Assembly (NCBI GenBank): GCA_023396465.1
Contig: JAEWWF010000372.1
Span: forward strand, 1-18,154
Direction of reading: 5' to 3'
Source of the DNA: Pseudomonadota bacterium
GTDB lineage: Bacteria > Pseudomonadota > Alphaproteobacteria > Rhodospirillales > Rhodospirillaceae
DNA length: 18,154 nucleotides
Shown one piece after another: positions 6,973 to 14,579 of the stretch. Position 1 is the stretch's first letter; the number at the start of each line of letters is the position of its first letter. The notes beneath the pieces are model-generated. The model saw nothing but the letters and a program-made list of their open reading frames with translations, made no database searches and had not been told where the DNA came from. The position numbers were made by a program, and so were the translations under genes.

Positions 6973-8229
6973 ATGAAGACGCTTCCGCCCAAGCCGACCC
7001 GCACCCTGAACCCGAAGTTCTGGCAGGGCTTCGCCGAGTATCGCGAGTTCTACGACGAGGAAGAACTGGTCGATACCATCGACGACCTTTACACCCTCTG
7101 GCGCGGCATCAAGTGGAAGATTTTCACCGCCGAGACATATGCCGACGAAAGCGATGCCGCCAAGGTAGAAAAGCACCTCGCCAATGCCGAGCGCACCTGG
7201 AAAAAACGCATCCAGGGCCTGCACAAGCAGGCGGATCTGCTGGAACGCCGCGCCAACGCCATGCTCTCCATCCTGCCGTCGGAAGCCAAGCAGGCCCGCG
7301 CCCCCGTCGCCCTGCTGCTCAAGGATCTGGCGCAGTTCCGCAAGGATCACCCGGTCGCCTTCGACGACGAGGACTTCCTTGAACTGATCGCCGAGATTCG
7401 CGGCGGCGGCTCCAAGAAGAAGAAAAAGGGCAAGGGCGACGACGACGAAGACAGCGGCGGCAAGAAAGCCAAGGGCCGTAAGAAGGGCGCGACGGTCGGC
7501 GACAACGACGACGATGACGACGACGACGGCCCCGGCGGCAAGGGCAAGAAGGGTGCTCCCGCCGACCCGGCCGGCTTCCGCAAGGCCGCCGCCGCCCTCG
7601 CCAACACCTGCAAGCAATCGGCGGTCCACGCCAAGAGCATTGCCCGCAGCGCCCCCGACGCGCCGGAGATCATCGCCGCCCAGAACCAGAAGCAGCGCGG
7701 CCAGGGTCGTACCATCAAGGGACTGCTGCCGGTCGGTGGCGATACCCTCGCCAAGCGGCTGGCCAAGGGCATGAGCGACGACGAAGTGGATAAGTTCACC
7801 AGCAAGCTGCCCGGCGGCAGCGGCGGCAAGCTCGCCAAGTCGCTGCTGAAGGCGGGCTTCGGCAAGGGCGCCAACGACGACGCCAAGCGCAAGCTGAAAA
7901 GCATCGCCGACACTTTGGTGCCGGCCGCCGACAAGATGTCGCGCGCCGTCTCGGTCATGTACGGCCATGTCGGCACCGCCAAAAAGACGGCCAAGGGCAG
8001 CGACGACCTGAAGAAGGGATTGGAGGATGCCGACAAGCTGCTGGACATCCTGTCCCGCATCGCCGACGACAGCGTGACCTATGCCGCATCGGTGCAGGAT
8101 GCCGTCGACTTGATGGAGGACGGCAAGCCGCTATCATCCATACGCCTCGCCAAGCTGGACGGCGACCGGCTGGTGAAAGGCGTGGTGCTGCTGGAACGGT
8201 GGGCGGTGGGCTGGCAGCGCATGGTGTGA
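6973..8229 (+). CDS. Helical protein with block-charged K/D linker, unknown function
   Basis: The 418-residue cytoplasmic protein has no signal or membrane segment. Residues 1-142 form a charged helical domain rich in Trp/Tyr (FWQGFAEYREFYDEEELVD). Residues 144-197 form a striking disordered linker of alternating pure-Lys and pure-Asp blocks (KKKKKGKG, DDDED, KKAKGRKK, a run of seven Asp, KGKKG). Residues 198-418 are helical and Lys/Ala/Asp-rich with KGA and GGSGGKLAK segments. Such a polyampholyte could mediate phase separation or RNA/protein binding, but that is inference. The ATG 6973 start (ACAGG about 7 bases upstream) is preferred to a TTG at 6952. A hairpin follows the stop. I do not recognise the family. 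Confidence 0.72.
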   Translation: MKTLPPKPTRTLNPKFWQGFAEYREFYDEEELVDTIDDLYTLWRGIKWKIFTAETYADESDAAKVEKHLANAERTWKKRIQGLHKQADLLERRANAMLSILPSEAKQARAPVALLLKDLAQFRKDHPVAFDDEDFLELIAEIRGGGSKKKKKGKGDDDEDSGGKKAKGRKKGATVGDNDDDDDDDGPGGKGKKGAPADPAGFRKAAAALANTCKQSAVHAKSIARSAPDAPEIIAAQNQKQRGQGRTIKGLLPVGGDTLAKRLAKGMSDDEVDKFTSKLPGGSGGKLAKSLLKAGFGKGANDDAKRKLKSIADTLVPAADKMSRAVSVMYGHVGTAKKTAKGSDDLKKGLEDADKLLDILSRIADDSVTYAASVQDAVDLMEDGKPLSSIRLAKLDGDRLVKGVVLLERWAVGWQRMV

Positions 8230-8251
8230 CGCCACCACCCCGCCCGGTGCC

Positions 8252-8286
8252 GGGAACCGGCACGACTCCGCCCGGTGCCGGTTCCC
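8252..8286. terminator. Convergent intergenic hairpin (possible bidirectional terminator)
   Basis: GGGAACCGGCAC (8252-8263) pairs perfectly with GTGCCGGTTCCC (8275-8286), a 12-bp stem around an 11-base loop; four more pairs follow after one bulged base. It lies between two converging gene ends (8229 and 8295). There is no T-tract on either side, so termination is not certain. Confidence 0.45.
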
Positions 8287-8294
8287 CGGCCCGC

Positions 8295-8852
8295 TCAGTG
8301 TTGGCCGCTGCTCCCCTGACGCTGGTCGCTGGCGTGGCCGTTGCCCGTCGCAGCCGGCGCCTCATGAGCGCCGTGCGCCCATTTGTCCATCAGGGCCAGC
8401 ACCATGCCGGACACCGCGATGGTCAGGTGAATGCCGATCAGCCATGGCACCCGGTCCGGGTCCGGGCCGTCCTCGTCCATGAACACCTTCAGAAGCTGGA
8501 TGGCCGAAATGGCGGCGATGGACCCCAACAGCTTCAGCTTCAGGCTGCTGAAGTCCATGGTGTCCATCCAGCCCGGCCGGTCGTCATGGTCGCACATGAA
8601 ACGCGACACGAAGTTTTCGTAGCTGACGAAAATGACCATCAGCATCAGGTTGGCCAGCAGCGTGATGTCCACCAGCGTCAGCACCAGCAGGATCACCTGC
8701 GCTTCCGTCATGGTGAAAATATGGGGCAGCAGATGCCACAGTTCCTGCGCGAACTTGGCCAGCAGGGCGACGATGCCCAACACCAAGCCGAGATAGAACG
8801 GGAACAGCAGCCAGCGGCTGCGGAACAGATTGTTCTCGATAAAGTGCTCCAC
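8295..8852 (-). CDS. yqhA: UPF0114 family inner-membrane protein YqhA
   Basis: The 185-residue protein closely resembles E. coli YqhA (UPF0114/TIGR00645). The N-terminus has the ME-x-F-x-E-N pattern, followed by SRWLLFPFYLGL, then FAQELWHLLP, LVDITLLANLMLMVIFVSYENFVS, a DFSSLKLKL segment, an IQLLKVFMD helix and WLIGIHLTI. It has four predicted membrane helices (about 14-33, 53-76, 105-125, 137-155). The family's function is not established. The His/Gln/Ser-rich tail (160-185) is longer than in E. coli (164 residues in total). It starts with GTG at 8852, with GGGGGA 8 bases before; the nearby ATG at 8860 is out of frame. A 16-base palindrome lies 29 bases upstream. Confidence 0.9.
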   Translation of the reverse strand: MEHFIENNLFRSRWLLFPFYLGLVLGIVALLAKFAQELWHLLPHIFTMTEAQVILLVLTLVDITLLANLMLMVIFVSYENFVSRFMCDHDDRPGWMDTMDFSSLKLKLLGSIAAISAIQLLKVFMDEDGPDPDRVPWLIGIHLTIAVSGMVLALMDKWAHGAHEAPAATGNGHASDQRQGSSGQH

Positions 8853-8880
8853 CCCAACATCCCCCAGAAGTGGTATGACT

Positions 8881-8896
8881 CAGTCCGGCCGGACTG
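8881..8896. promoter_or_regulatory. 16-base perfect palindrome, candidate operator
   Basis: CAGTCCGGCCGGACTG is a perfect 16-base palindrome with no spacer, placed 29 bases upstream of the yqhA start. This is a position where a dimeric regulator could block its promoter. I do not recognise the site for any known regulator. Confidence 0.45.
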
Positions 8897-8908
8897 TGGC
8901 ACGGGATC

Positions 8909-8950
8909 CGGCAGGTTGCAACGCAGCGCACCGACCGCAGCGGCAGGTTG
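8909..8950 (+). repeat. Direct repeat CGGCAGGTTG x2, 32-base period
   Basis: The decamer CGGCAGGTTG occurs at 8909-8918 and again at 8941-8950, a spacing of 32 bases or about three helical turns. Both copies lie just beyond the palindrome at 8881-8896 and could be tandem protein-binding sites on one DNA face. That role is inference. Confidence 0.4.
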
Positions 8951-9287
8951 ACCACCTCCGGGGAAATGCGGGACCGACGTCGGGAAACAGCCATGGCGCC
9001 GGCCACCGCACGCGCCCGACAACCCCCGACCGGGCGGGCCGGAGGGGGCACGGCCATGGCCCTGCTGAGGTGATGGGCATTGACTTTACCCGCGCTGCCC
9101 TCCCCTAACGGGTGGGTGGATGCTCTTCCCTTTTCGTGGAGGCATGCTATCTTCCCGCCGGAAAAGCCACCGCAGCGGACGCATCTCAGGTTCTGGCAGC
9201 CACACCGACCTCGTCCTCGGGGGAACCGTGCGCCGCGGCAGCAAACTGGAGTCACTCTCCCGTAACCCTTTTCGAGAGGATCAGGTC

Positions 9288-11873
9288 GTGCTTGAAGCTT
9301 ATCGCCAGCATGTCGCCGAGCGCGCGGCGCTTGGCATTCCGCCCCTGCCGCTCTCCGCCCAGCAGACGGAGGAGCTGGTCGCCCTGCTGAAGTCCCCGCC
9401 GGCTGGCGAGGAGCAGGCCCTTGTCGACCTGATCACCCACCGCGTGCCCGCCGGTGTGGACGACGCCGCCAAGGTGAAGGCCGCCTATCTGGCCGCCGTC
9501 GCCGCCGGCGAGGAAAAGTGCGCCCTCATCTCCCGCGTCAAGGCGACCGAACTGCTGGGCACCATGCTCGGCGGCTTCAACATCGTGCCGCTGATCCAGC
9601 TGCTGAAGGATGCCGAGTGCGGCGCCACCGCCGCCGAGGGTCTGAAGAAGACCCTGCTGGTGTTCGACTACTTCCACGACGTCAAGGAACTGGCCGAGGC
9701 CGGCAACGCCAATGCCAAGGCGGTATTGCAGTCGTGGGCCGAGGCGGAATGGTTCACCTCCCGTCCGGCGGTGCCCGAAAGCCTGACCGTCACCGTCTTC
9801 AAGGTGACCGGCGAGACCAACACCGACGACCTGTCGCCGGCCCCCGATGCCTGGAGCCGCCCGGACATTCCGCTGCATGCGCTGGCCATGCTGAAGAACC
9901 CGCGCCCCGGCATCGAGCCGGAAGAGCCCGGCGTGCGCGGCCCGGTGACGTTCCTGGCCGACCTGCGGGCCAAGGGCAACCTGGTCGCCTATGTCGGTGA
10001 CGTGGTCGGCACCGGCTCGTCCCGTAAGTCGGCCACCAACTCGGTGCTGTGGTTCACCGGCGAAGACATCCCCTTCGTGCCGAACAAGCGCTTCGGTGGT
10101 GTCTGCCTGGGCAACAAGATCGCCCCGATCTTCTACAACACCATGGAAGACGCCGGCGCCCTGCCGATCGAGCTGGACGTCAGCCAGATGGACATGGGCG
10201 ACGTGATCGAGCTGCGCCCCTATGACGGCAAGGCCCTGAAGAACGGCGCCGTCATCGCCGAATTCACCGTCAAGTCCGACGTGATCTTCGACGAAGTTCG
10301 GGCCGGCGGCCGCATTCCGCTGATCATCGGCCGTGGCCTCACCGCCCGCGCCCGCGAGGCGCTGGGCCTCGCGCCCTCCACCCTGTTCCGCCTGCCCAAG
10401 GCGCCGGCCGATTCGGGCAAGGGCTACACCCTGGCCCAGAAGATGGTCGGCCGGGCCTGCGGCATGCCGGAAGGCAAGGGCATCCGCCCCGGCACCTATT
10501 GCGAACCGAAGATGACCACCGTCGGCTCGCAGGACACCACCGGCCCGATGACCCGCGACGAGCTGAAGGATCTGGCCTGCCTCGGCTTCTCGGCCGATCT
10601 GGTGATGCAGTCGTTCTGCCACACCGCCGCCTATCCGAAGCTGGTGGACGTCAAGACCCACCGCGAGCTGCCGGCCTTCATCTCCACCCGTGGCGGCGTG
10701 TCGCTGCGGCCGGGTGACGGCGTCATCCACTCGTGGCTGAACCGCCTGCTGCTGCCCGACACCGTCGGCACCGGCGGCGATTCGCACACCCGCTTCCCCA
10801 TCGGCATTTCCTTCCCGGCCGGCTCCGGCCTCGTCGCCTTCGCCGCCGCCACCGGCGTCATGCCGCTGGACATGCCGGAAAGCGTGCTGGTGCGCTTCAA
10901 GGGCGAGATGCAGCCGGGCGTCACCCTGCGCGACCTCGTCAACGCCATCCCGCTCTACGCCATCCGCCAGGGCCTGCTGACGGTGGAGAAGAAGGGCAAG
11001 AAGAACGTCTTCTCCGGCCGCATCCTGGAGATCGAGGGCCTGCCCGACCTGAAGGTCGAACAGGCGTTCGAGTTGTCCGACGCCTCGGCCGAGCGCTCCG
11101 CCGCCGCCTGCACGGTGCGCCTGAACGACGCGCCGATCATCGAGTATATGCGGTCGAACATCACGCTGATGAAGTGGATGATCGCCAACGGCTATGAAGA
11201 CCGGCGCACCCTGGAACGCCGCATCAAGGCGATGGAAGACTGGATCGCCAAGCCGAGCCTGCTCGCCCCCGATGCCGACGCCGAATACGCCGCCGTCATC
11301 GAGATCGACCTGGCCGACATCAAGGAACCGATCGTCGCCTGCCCGAACGACCCGGACGACGTGAAGGTGCTGTCGGAGGTTTCCGGCGACACCATCGACG
11401 AAGTCTTCATCGGCTCGTGCATGACCAACATCGGCCACTTCCGGGCCGCCGCCAAGGTGCTGGAAGGCAAGTCGGACATCCCCACCCGTCTGTGGATCGC
11501 CCCGCCGACCAAGATGGACGCCACCGTGCTGACCGAGGAAGGCTATTACAGCATTCTCGGCCGCACCGGCGCCCGCATGGAAACGCCGGGCTGCTCGCTG
11601 TGCATGGGCAACCAGGCGCAGATCCGCAAGGGATCGACCGCCATGTCGACCTCCACCCGCAACTTCCCCAACCGTCTTGGCATCGACACCCAGGTCTACC
11701 TGGGATCGGCCGAACTGGCCGCCGTCTGCGCCCTGCTGGGCCGCATCCCGACGGTCGCCGAGTACATGGAGCAGGTGACCGTCGTCAACCAGAAGGCCGG
11801 CGACATCTACCGCTACATGAACTTCGACCAGATCGCGGAATTCCGCGACGTGGCCGATACCGTCGCCGTCTGA
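9288..11873 (+). CDS. acnB: Aconitate hydratase B (aconitase / 2-methylisocitrate dehydratase)
   Basis: The 861-residue protein matches AcnB in length (E. coli 865) and sequence. The enzyme interconverts citrate and isocitrate in the TCA cycle via cis-aconitate, and AcnB types can also dehydrate 2-methylisocitrate. The N-terminus LEAYRQHVAERAA is typical and fixes the GTG start at 9288, preceded by AGAGGA seven bases upstream. The HEAT-like N-terminal domain leads into the swivel domain and the catalytic region. The 4Fe-4S ligands are intact at Cys711 (GSCMTNIGHF), Cys769 and Cys772 (GCSLCMGNQ), matching E. coli 710, 769 and 772. GTGGDSHTRFP is also present. It is probably monocistronic: the gene is bounded by the regulatory gap before it and a strong terminator after it. 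Confidence 0.97.
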   Translation: MLEAYRQHVAERAALGIPPLPLSAQQTEELVALLKSPPAGEEQALVDLITHRVPAGVDDAAKVKAAYLAAVAAGEEKCALISRVKATELLGTMLGGFNIVPLIQLLKDAECGATAAEGLKKTLLVFDYFHDVKELAEAGNANAKAVLQSWAEAEWFTSRPAVPESLTVTVFKVTGETNTDDLSPAPDAWSRPDIPLHALAMLKNPRPGIEPEEPGVRGPVTFLADLRAKGNLVAYVGDVVGTGSSRKSATNSVLWFTGEDIPFVPNKRFGGVCLGNKIAPIFYNTMEDAGALPIELDVSQMDMGDVIELRPYDGKALKNGAVIAEFTVKSDVIFDEVRAGGRIPLIIGRGLTARAREALGLAPSTLFRLPKAPADSGKGYTLAQKMVGRACGMPEGKGIRPGTYCEPKMTTVGSQDTTGPMTRDELKDLACLGFSADLVMQSFCHTAAYPKLVDVKTHRELPAFISTRGGVSLRPGDGVIHSWLNRLLLPDTVGTGGDSHTRFPIGISFPAGSGLVAFAAATGVMPLDMPESVLVRFKGEMQPGVTLRDLVNAIPLYAIRQGLLTVEKKGKKNVFSGRILEIEGLPDLKVEQAFELSDASAERSAAACTVRLNDAPIIEYMRSNITLMKWMIANGYEDRRTLERRIKAMEDWIAKPSLLAPDADAEYAAVIEIDLADIKEPIVACPNDPDDVKVLSEVSGDTIDEVFIGSCMTNIGHFRAAAKVLEGKSDIPTRLWIAPPTKMDATVLTEEGYYSILGRTGARMETPGCSLCMGNQAQIRKGSTAMSTSTRNFPNRLGIDTQVYLGSAELAAVCALLGRIPTVAEYMEQVTVVNQKAGDIYRYMNFDQIAEFRDVADTVAV

Positions 11874-11905
11874 TCCGCCTGCCGGACCAGTCGACCCGAC
11901 AGCAG

Positions 11906-11942
11906 AGCCCCCGCCGGTCCGCCGGCGGGGGCTTTCTGTTTT
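11906..11942 (+). terminator. Intrinsic terminator of acnB
   Basis: AGCCCCCGCCGG (11906-11917) pairs over 12 perfect bases with CCGGCGGGGGCT (11922-11933) around a TCCG tetraloop, followed by TTTCTGTTTT. It begins 33 bases after the acnB stop and is a classical Rho-independent terminator. Confidence 0.92.
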
Positions 11943-12000
11943 CGCCGAGCGCGCGGCGCCCCGATCCATCCCTGCCCCGGAACACCAGGACCGGCCCGCA

Positions 12001-12019
12001 TCATTCCGGCGCGGAATGA
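12001..12019. promoter_or_regulatory. Inverted repeat, candidate operator
   Basis: TCATTCCG and CGGAATGA form perfect 8-base arms around GCG. The site lies at the boundary where GC-rich sequence gives way to AT-rich DNA, about 185 bases upstream of the binding-protein gene. The binding factor is unknown. Confidence 0.4.
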
Positions 12020-12097
12020 CATATGGATCATTTGTCGATTGTCGATATTTCCAGATATTGCAAAATTTCTCCCCACAAAAGGCCAATAAGGCATGGC

Positions 12098-12119
12098 TCC
12101 AAGATCCGAATATCTTGGA
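12098..12119. promoter_or_regulatory. Inverted repeat, candidate operator
   Basis: TCCAAGAT (12098-12105) and ATCTTGGA (12112-12119) are perfect arms around the six-base spacer CCGAAT. The two half-sites are 14 bases apart start to start. It lies 85 bases before the binding-protein start codon, a suitable place for a dimeric regulator. Confidence 0.4.
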
Positions 12120-12203
12120 ACGAATAAAAATAAGCAAGGCGACGATTACTCGTCAAACCATTGCACACTGCCTGACAGGGACTTTTCATTCTCGGAGAGA
12201 GCA

Positions 12204-13040
12204 ATGACTGTGAAATCTTATCTGCGCCTCGCCATCACCGCGATCGCCGTCGCGGCCGGCCTCGCCGCCGTCACCCAGCCGGCCGCCGCCAATGAGGACG
12301 CCGCCAGCTGGGCGAAGGTCCAGAAAGCTGGCGTGCTGCGCTGTGGCGCCGCCGTCTTCCCGCCGTTCGTGATGCGCGACCCCGTTTCCGGCGAGTACTC
12401 CGGCTTCTTTGCGGACCTCTGCCGCGAGTTCGCGAGCGAAGTCCTTCAGGTCCGTGCCGAGTTCGTCGACACCACCTGGGACAACATCGTCGCCGGCTTG
12501 CAGGCGGGCAAGTGGGATCTCTCCCTGGCCCTGAACCACACGCCGCAGCGGGCCCTGGCCGTGGCGTTCTCCAAGGCGGCCGTGCCTTACGAGGTCACGC
12601 TTGCCTACAACAAGGAAAACACCAAGATCCCCAAGGACGTTACGTCCTTCGCCGACATCGATGTCGAGGGCGTGACCATCATCGTCGTGTCCGGCACGGC
12701 CATGGACAAATCCATCTCCGCCCTGGCGAAGAATGCTCAGATCCTGCGCCTGCCCTCCTCCGACGAGGCCCGCCTGGCGCTCATGTCGCGCCGGGGGGAT
12801 CTGCTGGCGGATCCCAACGACTCCAACCGCCTGTTCATCGCCGCCAACCAGGATTGGGCGATGGACTTCGCGCCGCAGCCCGCCATCTCCAAGCAGGGTA
12901 TGGGGTTCGGCGTTCATAAGTCCATGTCGCTGACCGACCTTCAGGCGCTGGACATCTTCATCACGGAAAAGCAGGACATCGGTCACATCGACGTCCTCGT
13001 CGACAAGGCTTTCGCCGAAGTCATCGCCGAAACGAAGTAA
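12204..13040 (+). CDS. Periplasmic binding protein of a polar amino-acid ABC transporter
   Basis: The 278-residue protein has a Sec signal peptide (1-29, ending QPAAA before NE). A family-3 solute-binding fold follows. The first lobe begins VLRCGAAVFPPFVMRDP (44-60) and continues YSGFFADLCREFA and WDNIVAGLQAGKWDLSLALN. The family's T-P-x-R-A motif is at 113-117, followed by AVAFSKA. The second lobe includes VSGTAMDKS (162-170) and ends with the VDKAFAEVI helix. Such proteins capture an amino acid and deliver it to the membrane permeases. The ligand cannot be read from the sequence; acidic amino acids are plausible from the racemase encoded downstream. The ATG 12204 follows GGAGAG and begins directly with the signal peptide. 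It is first in the operon, probably the most highly expressed gene. Confidence 0.9.
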   Translation: MTVKSYLRLAITAIAVAAGLAAVTQPAAANEDAASWAKVQKAGVLRCGAAVFPPFVMRDPVSGEYSGFFADLCREFASEVLQVRAEFVDTTWDNIVAGLQAGKWDLSLALNHTPQRALAVAFSKAAVPYEVTLAYNKENTKIPKDVTSFADIDVEGVTIIVVSGTAMDKSISALAKNAQILRLPSSDEARLALMSRRGDLLADPNDSNRLFIAANQDWAMDFAPQPAISKQGMGFGVHKSMSLTDLQALDIFITEKQDIGHIDVLVDKAFAEVIAETK

Positions 13041-13044
13041 CGGC

Positions 13045-13066
13045 CAGGGCGGCTTCGGCCGCCCTG
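13045..13066 (+). promoter_or_regulatory. Intercistronic cUUCGg hairpin
   Basis: CAGGGCGGC (13045-13053) pairs with GCCGCCCTG (13058-13066) over nine bases around TTCG, with the C-G closing pair that makes an extra-stable cUUCGg tetraloop. It starts four bases after the binding-protein stop and has no strong T-tract. It probably protects the upstream message or partly terminates, giving more binding protein than ATPase. Confidence 0.7.
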
Positions 13067-13104
13067 CTTCGCCTCCCCTGTCTTTTCCGAAAGTTTCGCC
13101 CGTC

Positions 13105-13893
13105 ATGACTGACCCTCAGGACAACAGGGCCGGAAGCCCGCTTGTGCGGATCACCAATCTGCGCAAGGCCTACGGCCCGGTGAAGGTGCTCAACGGCATC
13201 AACCTCGACATGCAGCCCGGCGACCGTGTGGTGGTGATCGGCCCATCCGGTGGCGGCAAGTCAACGCTGCTGCGCATCATGATGGGCCTGGAACAGATTT
13301 CCGGCGGTGAAATCTTCTTTGGCGGTGAACGCTACATCACCGCGGGGGAAGGCAGGAACCCGACCACCATCAATTTCGCCGCGCGCAAGCAGATCGGCAT
13401 GGTGTTCCAGCATTATACGCTGTTCCCGCACCTCAACATCCTCAGCAACCTGACCCTAGCCCCGATGAAGACGCGGGGCATGTCGAAGGCGGAGGCCCAG
13501 GAAAAGGCCCTCGCCCTGCTGAAACGCCTCGGCCTGGAACAGAAGGCCCATGCCTGGCCGTCGCAGCTCTCCGGCGGACAGAAGCAGCGCGTCGCCATCG
13601 CCCGCGCCCTCATGCTCGACCCGCGCCTGATGCTGTTCGACGAGGTGACCTCGGCCCTCGACCCGGAACTGGTGGCCGAGGTGGAACAGCTCATCATGGA
13701 ACTGGCGGCGCAAAAGCTGCCGATGATGATGGTCACCCACGACATGTGGTTCGCCCGCAACATCGCCAGCCGGGTCATTTTCTGCGCCGGCGGCGTGGTC
13801 GTCGAGGACGGGCCGCCGGAACAGGTGCTCGGCAACCCGCGCGAGGAGCGCACACGGGAATTCATCGACCGCGTCTTCCACATCAGGCAGTGA
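13105..13893 (+). CDS. ATP-binding subunit of the polar amino-acid ABC transporter
   Basis: The 262-residue cytoplasmic ATPase has all expected ABC motifs: Walker A GPSGGGKST (46-54), Q-loop Gln102 (VFQHYTLFPH), signature LSGGQ (155-159), Walker B LMLFDE (175-180) followed by the SALDPE D-loop, and the switch His212 (VTHDMWFA). It most resembles the GlnQ/GltL/HisP group of amino-acid importers. A homodimer would power the two permeases encoded next. The stop is seven bases before the first permease start, so translation is probably coupled. The segment between the Walker A and Q-loop (about 75-95, with ITAGEGRNPTTINFAAR) is slightly longer than in typical members. Confidence 0.95.
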   Translation: MTDPQDNRAGSPLVRITNLRKAYGPVKVLNGINLDMQPGDRVVVIGPSGGGKSTLLRIMMGLEQISGGEIFFGGERYITAGEGRNPTTINFAARKQIGMVFQHYTLFPHLNILSNLTLAPMKTRGMSKAEAQEKALALLKRLGLEQKAHAWPSQLSGGQKQRVAIARALMLDPRLMLFDEVTSALDPELVAEVEQLIMELAAQKLPMMMVTHDMWFARNIASRVIFCAGGVVVEDGPPEQVLGNPREERTREFIDRVFHIRQ

Positions 13894-13900
13894 GGCCGGG

Positions 13901-14569
13901 ATGAATTACGAGTTCTCCTTTCACTACGTTCAGCAAGGCTTTGGCAAACTGCTGGACGGGCTGTGGGTGACGCTGGAACTGACGGCGGCGGCGAATGCCA
14001 TCGGCCTGACCTTCGGCTTCGCCATCGCCCTGCTGGTGGTCAGCCGCAATCCGCTGCTGCGCCTTCCCTTCGTCTTCCTGATCGAGATTTTCCGCTGCAC
14101 CCCGGTACTGATCCAGGTGCTGTGGTTCTTCTATTGCGTGCCCATCCTCTTCGGGATTTTTCTGGACCCGATCGTCATGGGCGTGCTGGCCCTGGGCGTC
14201 AATCTCGCCTGCTTCAACGCCGAAGCCTATCGGGCGGCGATCCAGTCGGTGCCGAAGGAACATCTGGATGCCGGCGTCGCTCTTGGCCTGTCGCCGCTGC
14301 AACGCATCCGGCATGTGGTGTTTCCCCACGCCTTCCGCGCCGCCCTGCCGGTGCTGATGACCAACGGCATCACCATTTTCCAACAGTCGGCGCTGGTCGC
14401 CATCGTCGCCATTTCCGACCTCATGTACACCGGCCGGCAACTGTCCACGGAATCCTATCGCCCGATCGAGACCTATACGGTGGTCGCGCTGATGTACTTC
14501 GCCATCTCTTTCCCGGTCTCGATGGTGGTTCAGCACATGGAACGCCGCCTCGACCGCAGCCGGACATAG
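13901..14569 (+). CDS. Amino-acid ABC transporter permease, first subunit
   Basis: The 222-residue HisM/GlnP-type permease has about five membrane helices. The EAA loop that contacts the ATPase is clear at 108-142: E-A-Y-R-A-A-I, then the conserved Gly125, LGLSPLQRI and VFP. The segment FRCTPVLIQVLWFFY (64-78) is the family's conserved RGTPxLVQL region, with Cys replacing the usual Gly. It should pair with the next gene's product to form a heterodimeric channel. It starts seven bases after the ATPase stop and ends 10 bases before the second permease. Confidence 0.93.
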   Translation: MNYEFSFHYVQQGFGKLLDGLWVTLELTAAANAIGLTFGFAIALLVVSRNPLLRLPFVFLIEIFRCTPVLIQVLWFFYCVPILFGIFLDPIVMGVLALGVNLACFNAEAYRAAIQSVPKEHLDAGVALGLSPLQRIRHVVFPHAFRAALPVLMTNGITIFQQSALVAIVAISDLMYTGRQLSTESYRPIETYTVVALMYFAISFPVSMVVQHMERRLDRSRT

Positions 14570-14579
14570 GAACAGGGCC

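Larger units (their letters stand above)
8853..9287. promoter_or_regulatory. 435-base intergenic region between yqhA and acnB
   Basis: I see no convincing gene here. The region must hold the divergent promoters for yqhA (left) and acnB (right). It contains the palindrome at 8881-8896, the direct repeats at 8909-8918 and 8941-8950, a GGCCATGGCC palindrome at 9052-9061, a TTGACT (9080-9085) without a good -10 box, and an extended -10-like TGCTATCTT at 9145-9153 lacking a good -35 box. Promoter positions are therefore uncertain. Confidence 0.5.
12001..12203 (+). promoter_or_regulatory. AT-rich regulatory region of the amino-acid transporter operon
   Basis: This stretch is markedly more AT-rich than the rest of the window. 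It contains a 19-base inverted repeat TCATTCCGGCGCGGAATGA (12001-12019), tandem TTGTCGA (12032-12045), GATATT twice ten bases apart (12044-12049, 12054-12059) with an inverted copy at 12109-12114, and an 8-base-arm inverted repeat TCCAAGAT/ATCTTGGA (12098-12119). A GGAGAG ribosome-binding site at 12194 precedes the binding-protein start. No clear -35/-10 pair or sigma-54 site was found, so the start of transcription is unknown. Confidence 0.55.

Noticed and set aside
6781..7968. Minus-strand open frame opposite the block-charged protein gene
   Set aside because: Its Val/Phe-rich sequence is the reverse of the Lys/Asp codons, and the plus-strand frame has a plausible start and end.
9080..9109. 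TTGACT/CCTAAC as the acnB promoter
   Set aside because: The -35 half is good but the -10 half is poor (18-base spacing), so it is mentioned only as a weak possibility in the intergenic entry.
9080..9265. Small gene in the acnB upstream region
   Set aside because: The Pro/Arg-rich open frame has no ribosome-binding site, domain or coding signature.
9120..9287. N-terminal extension of acnB from an upstream ATG
   Set aside because: The 56 extra residues are unlike any AcnB start. The family N-terminus LEAYRQHV begins right after the GTG at 9288, which has a ribosome-binding site.
9252..12137. Very long open frame antisense to acnB
   Set aside because: It mirrors acnB codons in GC-rich DNA, is His/Gly/Gln-rich without any domain, and acnB itself is certain.
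12040..12203. Sigma-54 promoter for the transporter operon
   Set aside because: No GG-N10-GC element was found in the region.
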